Origin: Vibrio tapetis subsp. tapetis
Lineage (GTDB): Bacteria > Pseudomonadota > Gammaproteobacteria > Enterobacterales > Vibrionaceae
Assembly (NCBI RefSeq): GCF_900233005.1
Contig: NZ_LT960612.1
Location: forward strand, 434,001 to 498,000
Direction: 5' to 3'
Length of the DNA: 64,000 nucleotides
Positions 45,051 through 53,926 of the stretch are shown here, piece after piece. The first letter of the stretch is position 1, and every line of letters starts with the position of its first letter. The notes below the pieces were generated by a model, which worked only from the letters and a program-made list of their open reading frames with translations, searched no databases and had not been told where the DNA came from. The position numbers were made by a program, and so were the translations under genes.

Positions 45051-45884
45051 CTACTGCTCACACACATCAGGTATCAAAGGTGCTTTGGGCACAACCATCG
45101 GGGAACCAGTCACTGGGTCTGGCATTATTAGGCTATCTAAACCGAACACTTGCTTAACCAAGGACTCGGTCATCAGTTCGTTTGGGGGGCCTTGAGCAAC
45201 AATTTTCCCACCACTTAATACAATCAGGTTGTCGGCGTAACGGCAGGCTTGATTAAGATCATGCAGTACTGCAACAACGGTATTGCCCAGTTTTTGCTTG
45301 AGCTTTTTAAAGAGTTCAAGCAATTCAAGTTGGTGGGAAATATCTAAATAGGTCGTTGGCTCATCTAACATTAGAATTGGCGTTTGCTGTGCCAGTAGCA
45401 TCGCAATCCAGACCCGCTGCAATTGCCCACCAGACAGGGCGTCAACTGTATGATCGGCAAACGCTTCGATACGTGTAACATGCATCGCTTGCTTTACTGC
45501 GTGTTCGTCTTCTATGCTCCATTGGCTAAATAACCCTTGATGAGCATGGCGACCACGTGCAACTAACTCTGCTACCGTAACCCGTTCTGGCGTAGAAGAA
45601 CTTTGGGGCAGAAAGCCTAACAATTTCGCGATCTCTTTGCTTGGTATGCGCTGGATCTGTTCACCATTTAGGATTACATGCCCCTGCTTTGGCTTTAGCA
45701 ATCGGCATAGGCATTTTAGAAGCGTCGATTTTCCGCAGCCATTTGGCCCAACGATGACCGTTAATTTCCCACTCGGTATCGTGACATCGAGCGCCTCACA
45801 TATGATTTTTGAGCCATATCCAAGCGTTAGATTTTCAGCGCTGAGTGTTGGATGTCCATCCATTTCGGAATCAAAATTAGTCAT
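45051..45884 (-). CDS. fepC: Ferric-siderophore ABC transporter ATPase, FepC-like
   Basis: The ATPase has Walker A VGPNGCGKSTLLKCL, Q-loop LGFLPQSS, signature LSGGQLQRVWIAMLLAQ, Walker B ILMLDEPTTYLD and H-loop VLHDLNQ. These belong to the FecE/FepC group that powers iron-siderophore and B12 import. The ATG at 45884 lies 14 nt past the preceding permease stop and gives a normal length; the frame extends upstream inside the permease gene. It is the last gene of the acylase-fepB-fepD-fepG-fepC operon. Confidence 0.85.
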   Translation of the reverse strand: MTNFDSEMDGHPTLSAENLTLGYGSKIICEALDVTIPSGKLTVIVGPNGCGKSTLLKCLCRLLKPKQGHVILNGEQIQRIPSKEIAKLLGFLPQSSSTPERVTVAELVARGRHAHQGLFSQWSIEDEHAVKQAMHVTRIEAFADHTVDALSGGQLQRVWIAMLLAQQTPILMLDEPTTYLDISHQLELLELFKKLKQKLGNTVVAVLHDLNQACRYADNLIVLSGGKIVAQGPPNELMTESLVKQVFGLDSLIMPDPVTGSPMVVPKAPLIPDVCEQ

Positions 45885-45897
45885 AATAAGTACTGAG

Positions 45898-46956
45898 TTA
45901 TCGGCTTCTAGTAATAAGCCAAAGTAAATAAAACCCACCAATAATTCCGCACACTCTCCCTATAGGTAAGTTCACATCAATGGGCATTAGTTGCGTAATA
46001 AGGTCGGCGATAAGCAGTATCAGCGCACCCATCACTGCAGATGAAATAATGGGTAAGTTTGCCGTGTTTCTTAACCGAATCACCAGTTGCGGGGCCGCCA
46101 AGGCGATAAAAGCAATAGGCCCAGTAGATGCAGTTACCAACGCTGCGAGTGCGACACCTATTAGCGTCATAATCAAGCGCAGTTTTAACACCCGAATCCC
46201 TATCGACTGGGCTCGTAATTCCCCAAGCTCTAGCCCAGATATTGCCGCGGAAAATAGCTTGACTAACGGCAGAAGCAAAACGCACCCTATTAAAACGGGA
46301 AGGGCGTGATCCCATGTTCGGGCATGCAGCGACCCAGCCAGCCATAGATTGCCTGTAATAGCGCTATCTATATCTCCCTTTACCAGTAACAGGCCGTTAA
46401 ATGCGCTGAGTATTGCACCAACACCAATACCGGTTAATACCAGATTTTGACGCTTGATGGTGCCGCGTTGATAAGATAGAGCCAGTACTACCGCAGCGGT
46501 GGCAAGCCCGCCGACAATCGCGCCAATAGCGACTTCAATAGAACCACCAGAAAAATATATGATCTGAATTAGCGCCCCAGCAGCAGCTCCTGAAGTAAAC
46601 CCTATAATATCGGGAGAGCCTAATGGATTGCGGGAGATAGACTGGAAGACCGCACCAGAAACTCCTAGCGCTGCACCAGCTGACACAGCAGTAATGACCC
46701 TAGGCAGACGGATATCCCATAATATTTTGGCTTGAAATCCCGCTTCAGCGCGCTCTGAAGACAGCAGCATCTCCAAAACTTGATGAATAGTGATGGGTAA
46801 TTTACCCACACTCAGGGCGAACAGAGTAAGAACGCATAAACTCAAAACCATGATTGCTGCGATCGATACATTCTTTATATTCACCACGACGGACACTGAC
46901 TTGCATCGCAAGGCATACAAATGTCGAGAAGAAAGCACTTTAGTAACGGTCAACAC
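45898..46956 (-). CDS. fepG: Ferric-siderophore permease, FepG-like
   Basis: This inner-membrane permease of the FecCD family has about nine or ten helices. The conserved segment LGVSGAVFQSISRNPLGSPD (with IIGFTSGA after it) is close to the FepG form of the motif, and TGPIAFIALAAPQLV and an end LPIGRVCGIIGGFYLL also fit. It starts at a GTG directly after the fepD-like stop codon. An internal start near MVLSLCVLTL would remove an odd basic leader. It pairs with the FepD-like permease to form the catechol-siderophore channel. Confidence 0.83.
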   Translation of the reverse strand: MLTVTKVLSSRHLYALRCKSVSVVVNIKNVSIAAIMVLSLCVLTLFALSVGKLPITIHQVLEMLLSSERAEAGFQAKILWDIRLPRVITAVSAGAALGVSGAVFQSISRNPLGSPDIIGFTSGAAAGALIQIIYFSGGSIEVAIGAIVGGLATAAVVLALSYQRGTIKRQNLVLTGIGVGAILSAFNGLLLVKGDIDSAITGNLWLAGSLHARTWDHALPVLIGCVLLLPLVKLFSAAISGLELGELRAQSIGIRVLKLRLIMTLIGVALAALVTASTGPIAFIALAAPQLVIRLRNTANLPIISSAVMGALILLIADLITQLMPIDVNLPIGRVCGIIGGFYLLWLITRSR

Positions 46957-46957
46957 A

Positions 46958-47971
46958 CTAACGCCTAATCAAGTACAAGAAAAATGGCCCACCAATTAAT
47001 GCCACCATGATCCCGGCACTTATTTCATTTGGGTAACCGACGATACGCCCCAATATATCGGCAATGAGGAGCAATAACGCTGAAATCGACATAGAGGCAG
47101 GGAGGAGCTTTTTATGATCGGTGCCAACGATTAACTTGGTGATATGGGGGGCGGTCAAACCAAGAAAGCTAATTGGACCCGCAGCTGCCGTCGCGCTACC
47201 CGCCAATATTGTCACAACAATAAATGAACCACCCCAGATCAATGCCGGATTGACTCCAAGTGTCAGACCTTTTTCAAAACCCAGAACAATTGAATCTAGC
47301 GGCTTAGCTAATGCCAACGATAACAACAGCCCAACAGCAATAAATAGTGAAACAGGATACAACACATCATAGCCACGCCCTTGTAACGACCCGACCGACC
47401 AATGGCGATACTGGTGAAATACGTCTTGATGGCTATTAATGGTGATTAGGCTGGTAATAGCCAAGAGCATAATCGTCAACGCCGTACCTGATAAGACGAC
47501 TCTCACTGCATCGACCTTTCGCCCTTTTCCAGCAATAAGGTAAACCATAAACCCTGTCATCGCCGCGCCTAACAATCCTAACCACACATAACTTGATAGG
47601 CTCGTCATTCCAAATATGGAAATACCCAGCACGATCATAGTCATCGCTCCTGCATTCACACCAAGGATCCCAGGCTCAGCGAGTGGGTTGCGAGTGAGCG
47701 CTTGCATTATGATACCCGATACACCGAGCGCCGCGCCCACTATCACAGCCAGCAAGGTCCTTGGAATTCGCAAATGGTGAACGATGAGATGCTGAGAGTT
47801 GTTGGCATCAAAATGAAACAGAGCTTCAAGGGTTGTTGCCACGGCAATATCTCGGGAGCCAATGAATATGCTGATTAGCATTAAAGTTGGCAAACTGATA
47901 AGGGTAGCAATCAACACAATGTTGACTTGTCGCTTATTTCTTCGAGCAATAGGATGAGCTAATTGAGTCAT
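46958..47971 (-). CDS. fepD: Ferric-siderophore permease, FepD-like
   Basis: The 337-residue FecCD-family permease has the FepD-style motif LGVSGIIMQALTRNPLAEPG followed by ILGVNAGA, then SATAAAGPISFLGLTAPHIT and a C-terminal LIADILGRIVGYPNEISAGI. Nine or ten helices are expected. It follows the binding-protein gene by 27 bp and abuts the FepG-like gene. Together they import a ferric catechol complex across the inner membrane. Confidence 0.85.
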   Translation of the reverse strand: MTQLAHPIARRNKRQVNIVLIATLISLPTLMLISIFIGSRDIAVATTLEALFHFDANNSQHLIVHHLRIPRTLLAVIVGAALGVSGIIMQALTRNPLAEPGILGVNAGAMTMIVLGISIFGMTSLSSYVWLGLLGAAMTGFMVYLIAGKGRKVDAVRVVLSGTALTIMLLAITSLITINSHQDVFHQYRHWSVGSLQGRGYDVLYPVSLFIAVGLLLSLALAKPLDSIVLGFEKGLTLGVNPALIWGGSFIVVTILAGSATAAAGPISFLGLTAPHITKLIVGTDHKKLLPASMSISALLLLIADILGRIVGYPNEISAGIMVALIGGPFFLYLIRR

Positions 47972-47998
47972 TTCAATTGGAATGCCGCTTCTGACACT

Positions 47999-48922
47999 TT
48001 AGCGACCAAATCGCGCAAGCATATTTTTGATGATCTCTCTCGAGCTATAGAGATCCACTCGAAAGGTGTTCTCCCCTAGCCCATACACTTGATGGTTTTC
48101 TACCGATGGTAAGTTTTTTAGTACCACGTCGGACATCAAACCCTGAGCGCGCTCATCAGAAGCCTCAAGCAAAAAGCTCATTTCGGCCCTAAGCTCGGTC
48201 AATTTCTCATAGTTCACTAACACAAAATCGTTGTGAAAAGTTGGGCCCGAATGCCAATTACGATCCGGTGGTTCGAGTTCAAATCCCAACGCCGACAATA
48301 ATAACGCATGCGCCCCTTCTGATGTTGCCACAGCACTGGTCACTCCCGGCCCATGGTAGCTAATAACGTTGGCTCTGCCCTCTGGCAAGTTTAATTGAAC
48401 CTTTGCATCCTTAACCAACTGTTCAAAATCGGCGACCGTTTTTTCAACATGCTTTTCATTGCCCAATGCTTCACCCAGTTGCTTGGCCAGTTCCTGCCAC
48501 GATTGAATGCTGTAATCGACCACAATGGTTGGGGCAATAGAACGAAGCTCTTTAACCTGATTAAGCGCAGAGTCTGCACCAGATTTAGATACCACAATTA
48601 AATCTGGTTGCTCAAGGTAGGCAGATTCCAGATCCACACTACCAGCAGGCCACAATTTCTTCACCGAACGTTGATTGGCAACCGACTGCCATTGTCCAAA
48701 AAATCCCCCAGTCGTATCTGTCGCTGTTGCGACTAATGGTGCATCAATAGCAAGTAAAGTGCCTGTAACAGTCACTGAGGTCGATAGCACCCTAACGGGT
48801 TTAGCTGGAATAATTGTCGTGCTTCCATCGGCATTAACAAAGTTCTTGGGCCATGCTGACGCAGTTGCTGAAGCGGTTACTGTGAGTACAGCGACCAAAG
48901 TTAAGATTATCTTTTTCATCAA
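47999..48922 (-). CDS. fepB: Periplasmic ferric-siderophore binding protein, FepB-like
   Basis: A signal peptide (residues 2-23) precedes a class III solute-binding fold. The text STSVTVTGTLLAIDAPLVAT closely resembles E. coli FepB (enterobactin binding), as do DSALNQVKELRSIAPTIVVD, SWQELAKQLGEALG and the C-terminal VYGLGENTFRVDLYSSREII. These support a tricatecholate ligand more than a hydroxamate or B12. It would pass the siderophore to the FepD/G permease. It lies 86 bp after the acylase gene in the same operon. Confidence 0.85.
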   Translation of the reverse strand: MMKKIILTLVAVLTVTASATASAWPKNFVNADGSTTIIPAKPVRVLSTSVTVTGTLLAIDAPLVATATDTTGGFFGQWQSVANQRSVKKLWPAGSVDLESAYLEQPDLIVVSKSGADSALNQVKELRSIAPTIVVDYSIQSWQELAKQLGEALGNEKHVEKTVADFEQLVKDAKVQLNLPEGRANVISYHGPGVTSAVATSEGAHALLLSALGFELEPPDRNWHSGPTFHNDFVLVNYEKLTELRAEMSFLLEASDERAQGLMSDVVLKNLPSVENHQVYGLGENTFRVDLYSSREIIKNMLARFGR

Positions 48923-49008
48923 TAATTAAGACTCATAAATATGTGTTTAATAACAAAGATTTAAGTTCAATAGATTACAAAACTAAATCAGCACGGGTAA
49001 TCGTAATT

Positions 49009-51288
49009 TTATCGGTAATCTTGGTGCTCTCCCAATGCGGGGGGGCTAAAAGGCATTGAGTACAGTTTTTTATCAAGGAACATCTGCAACTGACATGTGC
49101 GTGCTTTTGAATCAACCCCATCGCGCTGACCGTCTGCCAATAACACCTGCGGGCAAATCATGCCATGTTGCCATTGAGTTAACTGAAGATAAGCAGTGCC
49201 AAACAAGATGTAGTCAAAACCATCATGGGTTAACTCGGCGGGCATTTCTCCATTGAGAATACCTTGCTCATAAGATCCGCCATGCATTGCGACGTGTTGG
49301 TTTTCCGCCGCCTGATAGAGAACACTCCCCCACGCAGTATCCAAGGCAAAGTTAAGTTGCTTTAACTCTGCAATGGATTGCTCCAGTGCAGCCAATATCA
49401 CTTTCTGACTTTGCGGAGTGGTTGAGATCTCTGAATCCACTTCTGGGTCACCAAAGCCTGTCACCTTAACCAGCTTGGCCTGAACAAGCTTGCTCCACAG
49501 CTGATGAAACAATAGCGCCCCACGACTGTCTGCGTTGTTCCTTCTATCCCAGTTTGCTAATACCTGAAATGCTTGCTTGGCTGTCGTTGAGCAATCATGT
49601 GACTCTAGAGTCAGGATCCAATCAAGAAACGTCTCAGCAGCATAGTTTCGGTTATCAAACACGACCTCTAGCGCCTGCAGAGCATTTATCTTGCCGTTCA
49701 AGCTGATCTCCTGCATTCGCTTATACGACATTATCAGGCGAGGATCATAGTCGAGCCTAGCCGCTGCCAATGTACGCTGCTGTTTGTGTTGACCAAATAC
49801 CGATGGATAATCAGGCTGCTGCTGACCAAATTCGCTGTACTTATAGCTATTGTTGGTATTATGAATGATGCCACGAGAGATGATGTTGGGATAAAATGAT
49901 GTAGCGGCTTGCAGTGGTCTCTGGTTTTGATCACGGAACGAATTTTTTGTTTGGCTACCATCCAAGACGTTAAACGCAACGCCTTCAACCCCTAAATGAG
50001 CGCTTGCCATCGCTTCGTCAGTGATCGGTGGAACGTTACCCGCTACCACATACCCCACATCACCATGCTTGTCTGCGATAACAAGCTGACACAGCACTCC
50101 GCGGTACTGCTCTATCTGCTCGATAAACTCTCTGGTTGAACGTGCCTTCGCCGCCGATAAAAACTGATCCAAGCCCTTAGCATTTCTCTCACCGGGATTA
50201 GTAATTGCATACCAACCCGGTGGCTTATTTGGCGTTCGAGGAAGCTGGAAAAGGGTCCCTAAATGTGACTGTGCAAACTGATAGGATTGAATGGTAATAT
50301 CACCTGATTCTTGCAAGGTTTCAATCTCGATGCTGCGTATAGTCGCAGATTGGTAGTCACCATCCACCAAATACTTAATCGAGTCTTGTTCCAGCTTAAC
50401 GTCCATAAGCTGCATAACGTATGGCGTTACGGTTGCTGCATCCAAGATGCTCCAAGAGACATCGGCATTGTACCCCGTCAGAGGTAACGGAAAGCCTAAG
50501 AAAGTGGTGCCGGCTACATCAAGTACTCCCGGAATCGTGAGGTGGCACTGGTGCATGTAAATACGTAATTGATGCGAGTTTCTTTGCCAAGCTGAATGAG
50601 GATTACCAAGCAAAATGGCACTCCCACCTTCAACTACATCGCCCCCGTAGGCCCACGCATTGCTACCAAAGCCCCCTTCGACTTCAACTGGCGTGCGATG
50701 GAACGAAACCCTATCGGTCGGAGTGCTTGTGTTAATGCAATTGGCTGTTGCAACTAGATGTGGGCCAATTTCAATCAACTCCTTCATTACCCCAAAGCGC
50801 ATGGTAAAGCGTACAACGTCGTCGACTTCAAATCGAACCATAGGTTCTTGGCCAACGATCTGCTGATATTGTGTCTCTGATAGATGATCAACAAAGTAAT
50901 TTAGGCCATTTACATAACCAAAGATATAATCTTGAGTCTCTCTATTTAGCCGTTCAAACTCTTCTTTTACCCATTCGTTAGGAACCCTGAGCTTGAACAT
51001 TAAATCAGAATTGAGGTTGGTCGTTTTGAGGAATCCTAAGGTCGAGAAGGCTTCTGGCCCATAATATCTAGAGCGCTGACCACGCATTGCAATCGCCTGC
51101 CCTACGAGTTCAATCAGCCTATCTCGGGCATGTGCATAACCATAACCAAACCCTAAACTTTCATAGTTATCTGCTCGAATACGAGGGACATCTTTGTCGT
51201 TCCAAACTATCTCTACTTGGTCAAATTTTCCTTTTTTTTCATAGGTTAGTGTTTTGCACTCAGGAACAGATTGAGAAAACTGGGTCAT
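49009..51288 (-). CDS. Penicillin-acylase-family N-terminal-nucleophile amidase, no visible signal peptide
   Basis: The 759-residue precursor has the family layout: an alpha chain with ARDRLIELVGQAIAMRGQRS, a spacer, then the self-cleavage site GGFGSNAWAYGG, where Ser209 becomes the N-terminal nucleophile of the beta chain. The beta chain contains GNPHSAWQRNSHQL and TTFLGFPLPLTGYNADVSWS. Family members hydrolyse amide-linked acyl groups (penicillins, N-acyl homoserine lactones, acylated siderophore precursors by PvdQ). Most are periplasmic with signal peptides; this one begins MTQFSQSVPECKTLTYEKKG with no hydrophobic stretch, so it should be cytoplasmic. It is the first gene of the fep-like operon, behind a Fur box. 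I infer that it cuts an amide bond of the imported siderophore. Confidence 0.82.
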   Translation of the reverse strand: MTQFSQSVPECKTLTYEKKGKFDQVEIVWNDKDVPRIRADNYESLGFGYGYAHARDRLIELVGQAIAMRGQRSRYYGPEAFSTLGFLKTTNLNSDLMFKLRVPNEWVKEEFERLNRETQDYIFGYVNGLNYFVDHLSETQYQQIVGQEPMVRFEVDDVVRFTMRFGVMKELIEIGPHLVATANCINTSTPTDRVSFHRTPVEVEGGFGSNAWAYGGDVVEGGSAILLGNPHSAWQRNSHQLRIYMHQCHLTIPGVLDVAGTTFLGFPLPLTGYNADVSWSILDAATVTPYVMQLMDVKLEQDSIKYLVDGDYQSATIRSIEIETLQESGDITIQSYQFAQSHLGTLFQLPRTPNKPPGWYAITNPGERNAKGLDQFLSAAKARSTREFIEQIEQYRGVLCQLVIADKHGDVGYVVAGNVPPITDEAMASAHLGVEGVAFNVLDGSQTKNSFRDQNQRPLQAATSFYPNIISRGIIHNTNNSYKYSEFGQQQPDYPSVFGQHKQQRTLAAARLDYDPRLIMSYKRMQEISLNGKINALQALEVVFDNRNYAAETFLDWILTLESHDCSTTAKQAFQVLANWDRRNNADSRGALLFHQLWSKLVQAKLVKVTGFGDPEVDSEISTTPQSQKVILAALEQSIAELKQLNFALDTAWGSVLYQAAENQHVAMHGGSYEQGILNGEMPAELTHDGFDYILFGTAYLQLTQWQHGMICPQVLLADGQRDGVDSKARTCQLQMFLDKKLYSMPFSPPALGEHQDYR

Positions 51289-51408
51289 GCTGTTTTTTTA
51301 TTCCTAATACTTACGGTTACCTGACACTCGCCCAGCAACTGGTTTAAACAACAAGCACATCCATTTATTAATTTCAAAGCGGCTTCCCCAACGTCCTTCC
51401 TTTTTGAT

Positions 51409-51425
51409 ATGATAATCATTATCAT
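51409..51425. promoter_or_regulatory. Fur box between acylase operon and AraC gene
   Basis: ATGATAATCATTATCAT is a perfect 17-bp palindrome and matches the core of the Fur consensus. It lies 121 bp upstream of the acylase ATG and 73 bp upstream of the AraC ATG, so ferric Fur could silence both divergent units. Confidence 0.85.
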
Positions 51426-51461
51426 TACCAAGCTGTGATAGTACGATATTTGATATCTCTT

Positions 51462-51482
51462 TACTTCTGAATTTGTGCTTTT
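51462..51482. promoter_or_regulatory. Shared 21-bp element, copy 2 (AraC activator site candidate)
   Basis: This copy is identical to 44958-44978 over 21 bp. It starts 53 bp from the Fur palindrome and 36 bp before the AraC-type ATG. It could mediate both activation of the acylase-fep operon and autoregulation of the regulator gene. Confidence 0.65.
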
Positions 51483-51497
51483 TCTTTCCAAAATTAA

Positions 51498-52424
51498 ATG
51501 GCAGAGAATACTAGGAGGAAGTATCTAGTCGCACAGAAACAAATTACTGATATACGAAACGACCTTTATATGGAAATTGCAAATAAAACCATTAACAATG
51601 CCATTGAGTACATTTTCAACAATCTAACCTGTGACCTAGGTGTAGAAGAAGTTGCAAGTCATTGCAATTTGTCAAAATTTCACTTTAGTCGGTTATTTAA
51701 GAAATCTACTGGCGAGAGTATTTACTCGTTAATCAAACGCCTGAAGATGGAAGACAGTGCTATCGTGCTAGGTACTAATACAAGCAATAGTATTACTAAT
51801 ATCGGCTTAGGCTACGGATACAGCTCATCCAACTACAGCTCAGCATTTACTAAGCACCACGGGATCTCTCCAGCAAAATTTAGAAAACTCAAGAAAGAAA
51901 AGAAATTTGACTTGGTAAGCCATGTCGACGGGAAAGAAATTCTATACCAAAATTTTGAATACTATAATAAAAGTGTGGTAATTAGAGACCTTGAGGATAT
52001 ACGAGTACTTTACCGACGCTACATTGGAGACTACGACGATCTTATCCATCATTGGCCAAAGTTCATTGATGAACATAGTAACCTAGTCCATGACCATTCA
52101 CAGTTAATTGATGTATGTTATAGCGACCCAAACATCACAGATAGACATCGTTGTATCTATGATATTTGTATAAAAATAGATTCAGATATTCTCTTACCGC
52201 CACATATCACTACCGATACCCGTATTATTAAAGGTGGGAAGTTTGCATCTTATTCAGCTAAAGGCAGCCCAAGTGTCATTTCCCATGATTATAAAGGTGT
52301 ATTTAATGTCTGGTTGCCTAACAGCGGTTATAGCTTGGACAATAGAATTCGGTTTGATTCATATAAATTGCTTAAACCAGACGATCAATATTTCGAAGTT
52401 GATATTAATCTCCCAATTCAGTAG
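51498..52424 (+). CDS. AraC-family regulator with GyrI-like ligand domain
   Basis: The HTH domain lies near the N-terminus (residues 35-135: LGVEEVASHCNLSKFHFSRL with FKKSTGES, then NIGLGYGYSSSNYSSAFTKH with HGISPAKFRKL). The C-terminal half (from about residue 150: KSVVIRDLEDIRVLYRRYIG and following) resembles GyrI-like small-molecule-binding domains, as in Rob-type proteins. It is divergent from the acylase-fep operon and shares its Fur box. AraC regulators in siderophore loci usually sense the ferric siderophore and activate receptor and transport genes. It lies inside the island, near the right repeat. Confidence 0.83.
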   Translation: MAENTRRKYLVAQKQITDIRNDLYMEIANKTINNAIEYIFNNLTCDLGVEEVASHCNLSKFHFSRLFKKSTGESIYSLIKRLKMEDSAIVLGTNTSNSITNIGLGYGYSSSNYSSAFTKHHGISPAKFRKLKKEKKFDLVSHVDGKEILYQNFEYYNKSVVIRDLEDIRVLYRRYIGDYDDLIHHWPKFIDEHSNLVHDHSQLIDVCYSDPNITDRHRCIYDICIKIDSDILLPPHITTDTRIIKGGKFASYSAKGSPSVISHDYKGVFNVWLPNSGYSLDNRIRFDSYKLLKPDDQYFEVDINLPIQ

Positions 52425-52499
52425 AAAAAACGATCTTTGTTATTCTTAATAGACCGACTCATAGCCTGACGCTTACCCGGCTCAAGACGGTTAGCGATA

Positions 52500-52699
52500 G
52501 GCTTGCTCATTTTGCGTACGTAACTCATGACATTCAAGGCGTAACCGAGAGACTAACCCAAGCCGGTTTTTCTATTGTGAACCCGGGAGCAACAGAGCCT
52601 TATCGCAAAAACGTCTACTTCGTTGACCCTTCAGGCTTTGAAGTAGAGTTTGTTGAATACCTCAGCGACGATCCTAAGCTGCGCAATAGCACAAGCTAA
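52500..52699 (+). pseudogene. 3' fragment of the VOC gene in repeat copy 2
   Basis: The fragment reads LAHFAYVTHDIQGVTERLTQ through YFVDPSGFEVEFVEYL to the stop codon, nearly identical to the last 67 codons of the intact VOC gene at 40101-40520, with Ser for Asn as the final residue. The first half of the gene is absent; 52425-52499 is unrelated sequence. Confidence 0.88.
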
Positions 52700-52956
52700 T
52701 TTGAACACAAGAATATGGAATAAACCTAAAGACAGCATGAATAAAAGAAGGATACCCAAGAGACTTACGTCACTTGGGTATTGGATTTAAAAGTAGTAAT
52801 TCACACCGGTTGAAATGTAGGTCGATTTCACATCATGGAAGTTGATGTCTGAATCTTCATTGCTGATCCCACCGATCACACTCACACTGACATCTTCCCA
52901 GCCAAAAGGTTGTTCGTAGGCATACAGCCCGAATAAATTAGTAATCGTGGTATCTT
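52500..52956. repeat. Long direct repeat, copy 2 (right border of siderophore island)
   Basis: Partner of 40321-40777, same orientation. At this end the DUF2860 gene is whole and the VOC gene is a fragment; at the left end it is the reverse. That is the outcome expected if a segment was inserted between the two genes by recombination within their 3' ends. Confidence 0.9.
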
Positions 52957-53815
52957 GTTTCTTATCAAATACTGGGTTGTTGGCGTCAAAACCGCGTTTG
53001 GCAAAGCCTGCATGAGTAACAAAATTGTGCTTTCCAAAGGACATATGCAGCCCAAGCTCTCCACCAAGCTCTTTAAAGCTATGGGCTTTACCATCTGCGT
53101 CTCGAATGGTGTATCTCACTGCAGGTAACAGGGCGATGTTGTCGCTAATCGGCACGACGGTTTCAACCCCCACCCTTTGATATAGGCTGTTTCTTTCTAG
53201 CATTTTCATGTTCTCAGCCGACAGGTTCTGCCCTTTACCTAGCTTGTCGTTTTCCACTTCATATTGTACGAATGCGTATCGAATGGTTAGCGGCAAAATC
53301 AATTCAGGCGAATAAGCAATCCGGCCACCATGTGCATTTGACCCGGTTTTTTTACGAGCAGAGCCGACCAAATAAGCATCTTCCCACACTTCACTGACCC
53401 CAGGAACTTTTGGGAAATACGCGGCGTTCAATAAACCTACGCCTTCCATATAGTGATTCACCCCAATTTCGGCTTGGAACTGTTCACTGGCGACCTGATC
53501 TTCACTTTGTCCTAAGTAAAACTGGGTGTTTCCGCTATCTAAGGTGTACTCAACTCGGACAAAAGGGAACAGGCCAAAACCAGAGGTTGATTTACCACTG
53601 CTCTGCAATGAATCGGTGGTTTTATTATCATCATCAGTATTGAGCTGAGATTGTTCACTACCCACGCCAACGTTGGCCGATAACACAAATTGCCAGCCAG
53701 GTTCAAAAGTGGATTCTTGCTCTGTGGATTCTTGCTCTGCGGTTTCTTCGTTTGCTGCCAGTGGAGCACTCAGTATTAAGCAGGTTAATCCAACGGTTCT
53801 GTTCAGATATTTCAT
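52787..53815 (-). CDS. DUF2860 family outer-membrane protein
   Basis: The 342-residue protein has a Sec signal peptide (ending APLAANEE), an acidic spacer with a repeated EQEST unit, and a beta-barrel-like body ending in YISTGVNYYF with the C-terminal aromatic residue needed for barrel assembly. Conserved segments include EPGWQFVLSANVGVGSEQSQ, GLFPFVRVEYTLDSGNTQFY and QAEIGVNHYMEG. DUF2860 proteins are mostly known from vibrios and have no assigned function. It follows a RstAB-like two-component pair by 111 bp on the same strand, which may control it. A C-terminal fragment of a diverged copy is at 40608-40777. Confidence 0.85.
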   Translation of the reverse strand: MKYLNRTVGLTCLILSAPLAANEETAEQESTEQESTFEPGWQFVLSANVGVGSEQSQLNTDDDNKTTDSLQSSGKSTSGFGLFPFVRVEYTLDSGNTQFYLGQSEDQVASEQFQAEIGVNHYMEGVGLLNAAYFPKVPGVSEVWEDAYLVGSARKKTGSNAHGGRIAYSPELILPLTIRYAFVQYEVENDKLGKGQNLSAENMKMLERNSLYQRVGVETVVPISDNIALLPAVRYTIRDADGKAHSFKELGGELGLHMSFGKHNFVTHAGFAKRGFDANNPVFDKKQDTTITNLFGLYAYEQPFGWEDVSVSVIGGISNEDSDINFHDVKSTYISTGVNYYF

Positions 53816-53926
53816 CCCTGTACCTTTTGTTCATTGAGAGAGTCGGCTTAATATGTTTGATTTCAAGCGACAGTTCCATGCCAGAATAAAGACTAACTGT
53901 GACGGTTTGTGACGGCAGGCATACGG

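Noticed and set aside
47999..48922. Vitamin B12 binding protein (BtuF)
   Set aside because: The STSVTVTGTLLAIDAP stretch and the C-terminal NTFRVDLYS segment fit FepB-type proteins, and the receptor next to it is siderophore-like.
49009..51288. Periplasmic PvdQ or quorum-quenching acylase
   Set aside because: No hydrophobic signal peptide is present and the gene heads a Fur-box-controlled transport operon. A quorum-related role cannot be excluded but has no support in the sequence.
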